Program-made: the position numbers and the translations under genes
Source: Oscillospiraceae bacterium
Lineage (GTDB): Bacteria; Bacillota_A; Clostridia; Oscillospirales; CAG-272
Length of the DNA: 6,975 nt
Direction: 5' to 3'
Assembly: GCA_015064195.1 (NCBI GenBank)
Contig: SVSO01000161.1
Location: forward strand, 1-6,975
Notes under the pieces: model-generated
Told to the model about the DNA's origin: nothing
The model's input: the letters and a program-made list of their open reading frames with translations, nothing else
Databases searched by the model: none
In this document: one piece after another, positions 4,835-6,975 of the stretch
Layout of the letters: each line of letters starts with the position of its first letter
Numbering within the stretch: the stretch's first letter is position 1

Positions 4835-5774
4835 TCTCTACATCGCATCCTGCGCCAAAGATGGCGGCATCCTGCATTGCCGAATGAGTGGTGACACGCT
4901 CAAACCGGTGAACTTCACGCCCCTTGATCGGCCCATGCACATGATCATTGCGGGCGGAAAGATGCACATTCTCCTCCGTGCGCCATTTGAGAATGGCGAG
5001 AGCGGGCTTGTGACATATGGAATCGCCGAGGATGGAACACTCGTAAATCCGTCGCCGATTATTTCCACTATGGGAGAAGTTGCGTGCCATCTGACGGCGG
5101 ACGGCGAGGATGTGTATGCGGTCAACTACATATCGGGAAGCGTATTCAAAGCGCCGGAGAAATTGGCAGTGCATGAGGGCAGCAGCATTCATCCGACGCG
5201 GCAGACGAGTCCGCACACGCATTTTGTCAGCCTGACACCGGATGGGGAGTATCTTTTTGTCACCGATTTGGGGCTTGACAGAATTTTCGTCTACCGCAAG
5301 GATCTGAGCGTGCGATCCACCGTAGCAATGCCGGCGGGACACGGGCCGCGCCATCTCGCATTCCACGCAGACGGCCGTCATGTGTTCTGTGCAAATGAGC
5401 TTGCGTCCACGGTGTCGCTGCTGGAATACCGTGACGGTGAGCTTACGCTTATTGACACGGTGAATGCACTGCCGGAGGATTTTGACGGCATCAGCACTGC
5501 GGCGGCCATCCGATGCGTGGGCGACACGGTGTATGTGTCCAATCGCGGGCATGATTCGGTATCGGTGCTGGATTTTTCCGGGGCGACGCTGACGCTGCGC
5601 GAAACCATTCCCACATACGGCAAAGGTCCGCGGGATTTTGTGATCGCAGGCGATCGCATCATTGCCGCCAATGAAGCGGGAGATGCGGTATGTGTGGTTT
5701 CTATTGATGATGGTTCGCTTGTCGCGAAGCTGGACATTGCTTCACCCGTTTGTGTTGTGTATTGCAGCAGATAA
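4812..5774 (+). CDS. Lactonase-family beta-propeller (6-phosphogluconolactonase YbhE/Pgl-like)
   Basis: ATG at 4812 lies inside the end of the RraA-like gene (23-base overlap), with AAGGAA at 4795-4800 as ribosome site. The 320-residue product matches the lactonase seven-bladed propeller family: RQTSPHTH (130-137), LTPDGEYLFVTDLGLDR (141-157), GHGPRHLAFHADG (176-188), CANELASTVS (193-202), STAAAI (228-233), NRGHDSV (244-250) and GKGPRDF (270-276). These include the Arg/His-rich active-site loops of Pgl. There is no signal peptide, so it acts in the cytoplasm. It probably hydrolyses a sugar lactone to the free acid, the entry step to the pathway proposed for the operon. Blade 1 is short compared with YbhE (about 330 residues) and begins with a cysteine/histidine-rich MTRRLHCNLY. 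The exact substrate, phosphorylated or not, cannot be told. Confidence 0.86.
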   Translation: MTRRLHCNLYIASCAKDGGILHCRMSGDTLKPVNFTPLDRPMHMIIAGGKMHILLRAPFENGESGLVTYGIAEDGTLVNPSPIISTMGEVACHLTADGEDVYAVNYISGSVFKAPEKLAVHEGSSIHPTRQTSPHTHFVSLTPDGEYLFVTDLGLDRIFVYRKDLSVRSTVAMPAGHGPRHLAFHADGRHVFCANELASTVSLLEYRDGELTLIDTVNALPEDFDGISTAAAIRCVGDTVYVSNRGHDSVSVLDFSGATLTLRETIPTYGKGPRDFVIAGDRIIAANEAGDAVCVVSIDDGSLVAKLDIASPVCVVYCSR

Positions 5775-5818
5775 AGCTGCATCGTTTTCATTCCACACGC
5801 GCATTCCGGCATAAAAAC

Positions 5819-5868
5819 AGGTGGCACATCCGCTGTCGGCGGGAAATTCGACAGCGGATGTGCCACTT
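5819..5868. terminator. Long bidirectional terminator between convergent genes
   Basis: GTGGCACATCCGCTGTCG (5821-5838) is exactly complementary to 5849-5866 around a 10-base loop, and two more pairs extend it to 20. On the minus strand it is followed by CTGTTTTTAT, a good U tract that ends the AraC transcript; on the plus strand TTATTAT follows, which is weaker. It serves the operon ending at 5774 and the regulator gene ending at 5922. Confidence 0.9.
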
Positions 5869-5921
5869 ATTATGGAATTTCGGTAAATTGCGATGGGATG
5901 CTTTGCGAATCCTGCGTTAGG

Positions 5922-6827
5922 TTAAACCTCATCTTCATGCCGATGTTGTCGCCCATATTCCGCAGGCGTGATACCGTGCATACGGCGGAAATCGGCGATG
6001 AAATGGGAATAATCTCCAAATCCTGCGTTGGTGCAGGCTTCTGTGACAGATTGACCTTGCCGCAGGAATTCTCGTGCCGCATCCATCCGGCGGCGGATGA
6101 TGTATTCTCTCGGCGAAAGTGTCAGCGAATTGCGAAACATCCGCGTCATGGTAGACTGACTGATGCTGAATTTCTGCGCCAGATCCGCGACCCGCAGCGG
6201 TTCGGTGAGATTGCTGCCGATGTATGCGATCATCTGACGCAGCATTTCCGTCATTTCATTGGTGCCGGTCGATATGTCCGACAAATAGTGCCGGTTGAGC
6301 AGCGTGAGAAACCGGATCATATCCGCAAGCTGAAGGGACTGCCGCTCCGGGAGTGCGCTGTCTTTTTGCGAGAGGATGCTGTCCAGCAGCCGGAATGCCT
6401 CACGCCGATCCTCCTCCGGCAGAATGATCATGTTATGCGTCCCGGCTTCCCGGTCGAAGAGGCACCGCAGCAGCTCCCGTCCGCCGGGGAGCTTGAAGAA
6501 ACTGTCCTGATGCAAATCCATGGTATACCGCTCGTGCCGCCCCGGCTTGCTGTGAATGGCATAGTGATACTCACCGGGGCGGAAGGTGAAGATGCAGGGT
6601 GCTTCGGAAACGTACATGGTATCGTTGACAAACAGGCATTTCAAGTCCTGCAGATAGATCGTGATCTCGCAGAAGGGATGCGTTTCTGAATGGCTGGCGT
6701 TGGTTGTCCAGTGGGCGTTGCATTTATGTGAGAGGACGAAATAATCCGCCACGCTGGCAGTGTAGAAAAAAATGTCCGGCCATGGGTATTCGATCGGTTT
6801 TGACTGATTTTTCATGTTCAGTTGCAT
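5922..6827 (-). CDS. AraC-family transcriptional regulator
   Basis: The 301-residue product begins MQLNMKNQSKP at the ATG 6827-6825, chosen because TAGGAG (6838-6833) lies 5 bases upstream. An in-frame ATG at 6857 would sit at or just after the predicted transcription start and has no ribosome site. The N-terminal half is a cupin-like sensing domain (for example PCIFTFRPGEYHYAIHSKPG). The C-terminal ~100 residues are a standard double helix-turn-helix: the first at VADLAQKFSISQSTMTRMFR, then SPREYIIRRRMDAAREFL, and the second at VTEACTNAGFGDYSHFIADF, ending with the family signature FRRMHGITPAEYG. It probably senses a sugar or sugar acid and controls the adjacent operon or the transporter, but it is convergent with the operon rather than divergent, so the target is inferred only from proximity. 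Confidence 0.92.
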   Translation of the reverse strand: MQLNMKNQSKPIEYPWPDIFFYTASVADYFVLSHKCNAHWTTNASHSETHPFCEITIYLQDLKCLFVNDTMYVSEAPCIFTFRPGEYHYAIHSKPGRHERYTMDLHQDSFFKLPGGRELLRCLFDREAGTHNMIILPEEDRREAFRLLDSILSQKDSALPERQSLQLADMIRFLTLLNRHYLSDISTGTNEMTEMLRQMIAYIGSNLTEPLRVADLAQKFSISQSTMTRMFRNSLTLSPREYIIRRRMDAAREFLRQGQSVTEACTNAGFGDYSHFIADFRRMHGITPAEYGRQHRHEDEV

Positions 6828-6832
6828 GGAAA

Positions 6833-6838
6833 CTCCTA
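6833..6838 (-). promoter_or_regulatory. Ribosome binding site that fixes the AraC start
   Basis: Read on the minus strand, TAGGAG ends 5 bases before the ATG at 6827. It favours this codon over the upstream in-frame ATG at 6857. Confidence 0.75.
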
Positions 6839-6866
6839 TTTTTCGTTGAAATATCATGCTATAATT

Positions 6867-6872
6867 ATTATA
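6867..6872 (-). promoter_or_regulatory. -10 element of the AraC gene promoter
   Basis: A consensus TATAAT reads on the minus strand at 6872-6867. The -35 position (about 17 bases upstream) holds GAACCT, far from consensus, and is occupied by a dyad (6873-6896). Transcription should begin near 6860, leaving a leader of about 33 bases to the ATG at 6827. Confidence 0.6.
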
Positions 6873-6896
6873 GGAAACCTCGAAAATTTAGGTTCC
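6873..6896. promoter_or_regulatory. Dyad over the -35 region of the AraC promoter, candidate operator
   Basis: GGAAACCT (6873-6880) faces AGGTTCC (6890-6896) across 9 bases: seven pairs with one extra A. It replaces a recognisable -35 and touches the -10, a position suited to autoregulation. Its GGAA..CC arms are loosely like GGAATACC at 1854-1861. Confidence 0.4.
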
Positions 6897-6975
6897 AGTA
6901 TTAGAATTTGCGATTCAACGACAAAAAATGAAACAGAAGCGGCGAATCGCGTACCGACCTCGAATTTCATGTGTG

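Noticed and set aside
5907..6031. Repeated AATCCTGCGTT at about 5908 and 6019
   Set aside because: It is an 11-base direct repeat, one copy encoding the conserved NAGF of the AraC domain; too short and isolated to be a mobile-element mark or an array.
5898..6689. Plus-strand 263-codon open frame opposite the AraC gene
   Set aside because: The minus-strand AraC protein has an unmistakable double helix-turn-helix; the plus-strand frame is its shadow.
1..6975. CRISPR arrays, tRNA/rRNA genes, insertion sequences, phage or toxin-antitoxin genes
   Set aside because: I looked for spaced direct repeats, transposase or integrase motifs and tRNA-like clover folds and saw none.

Overview
The window looks like chromosomal DNA from an anaerobic, probably gut-dwelling, spore-forming clostridium, with an Oscillospiraceae/Ruminococcaceae-type lineage as my best guess. 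The grounds are G+C-rich coding sequence with AGGAG/GGAGG ribosome sites, a clostridial-type lipoprotein sugar-binding protein, the start of an alpha/beta-type small acid-soluble spore protein, and an AraC regulator with a Firmicutes-style layout. The taxonomic call is inference from protein style; no rRNA or other marker is present.

Layout. (1) Bases 2-1285 hold the C-terminal ~427 residues of an extracellular solute-binding protein of a carbohydrate ABC importer, closed by a clean intrinsic terminator at 1299-1330. (2) Bases 1331-1839 hold no full-length gene. They contain a cluster of hairpins with mutually exclusive pairings (1368-1485), a 34-codon truncated spore-protein reading frame (1554-1658), and an AT-rich stretch leading to a strong extended -10 promoter (1837-1845) bracketed by two dyads that share a GGAATA core. 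(3) Bases 1918-5774 form a tight five-gene plus-strand operon: a UxuA-like mannonate dehydratase (TIM barrel), a small cupin, a classical short-chain dehydrogenase, a long RraA/HMG-aldolase-like protein and a seven-bladed lactonase-family propeller. Neighbouring genes overlap by 14, 4 and 23 bases or are 4 bases apart. (4) A long bidirectional terminator (5819-5868) separates the operon from a convergent AraC-family regulator (complement of 5922-6827), whose promoter region at the right end carries its own dyads.

How the genes may work together (inference): a lactonase, an NAD(P)-dependent alcohol dehydrogenase, a sugar-acid dehydratase and a pyruvate-type class II aldolase are the enzyme classes needed to take a sugar lactone or uronate/aldonate to a 2-keto-3-deoxy acid and then to pyruvate (or another 2-oxoacid) plus an aldehyde, without a kinase. 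No sugar-acid kinase or KDPG aldolase is visible here. The importer gene on the left and the AraC gene on the right fit a sugar-acid utilisation locus. The true substrate cannot be read from the sequence.

The points most worth checking are the operator-like dyads around the operon promoter, the attenuator-like RNA fold upstream of the broken spore-protein gene, the probable fold-back event that truncated it, and the active-site changes in the RraA-like and UxuA-like enzymes.
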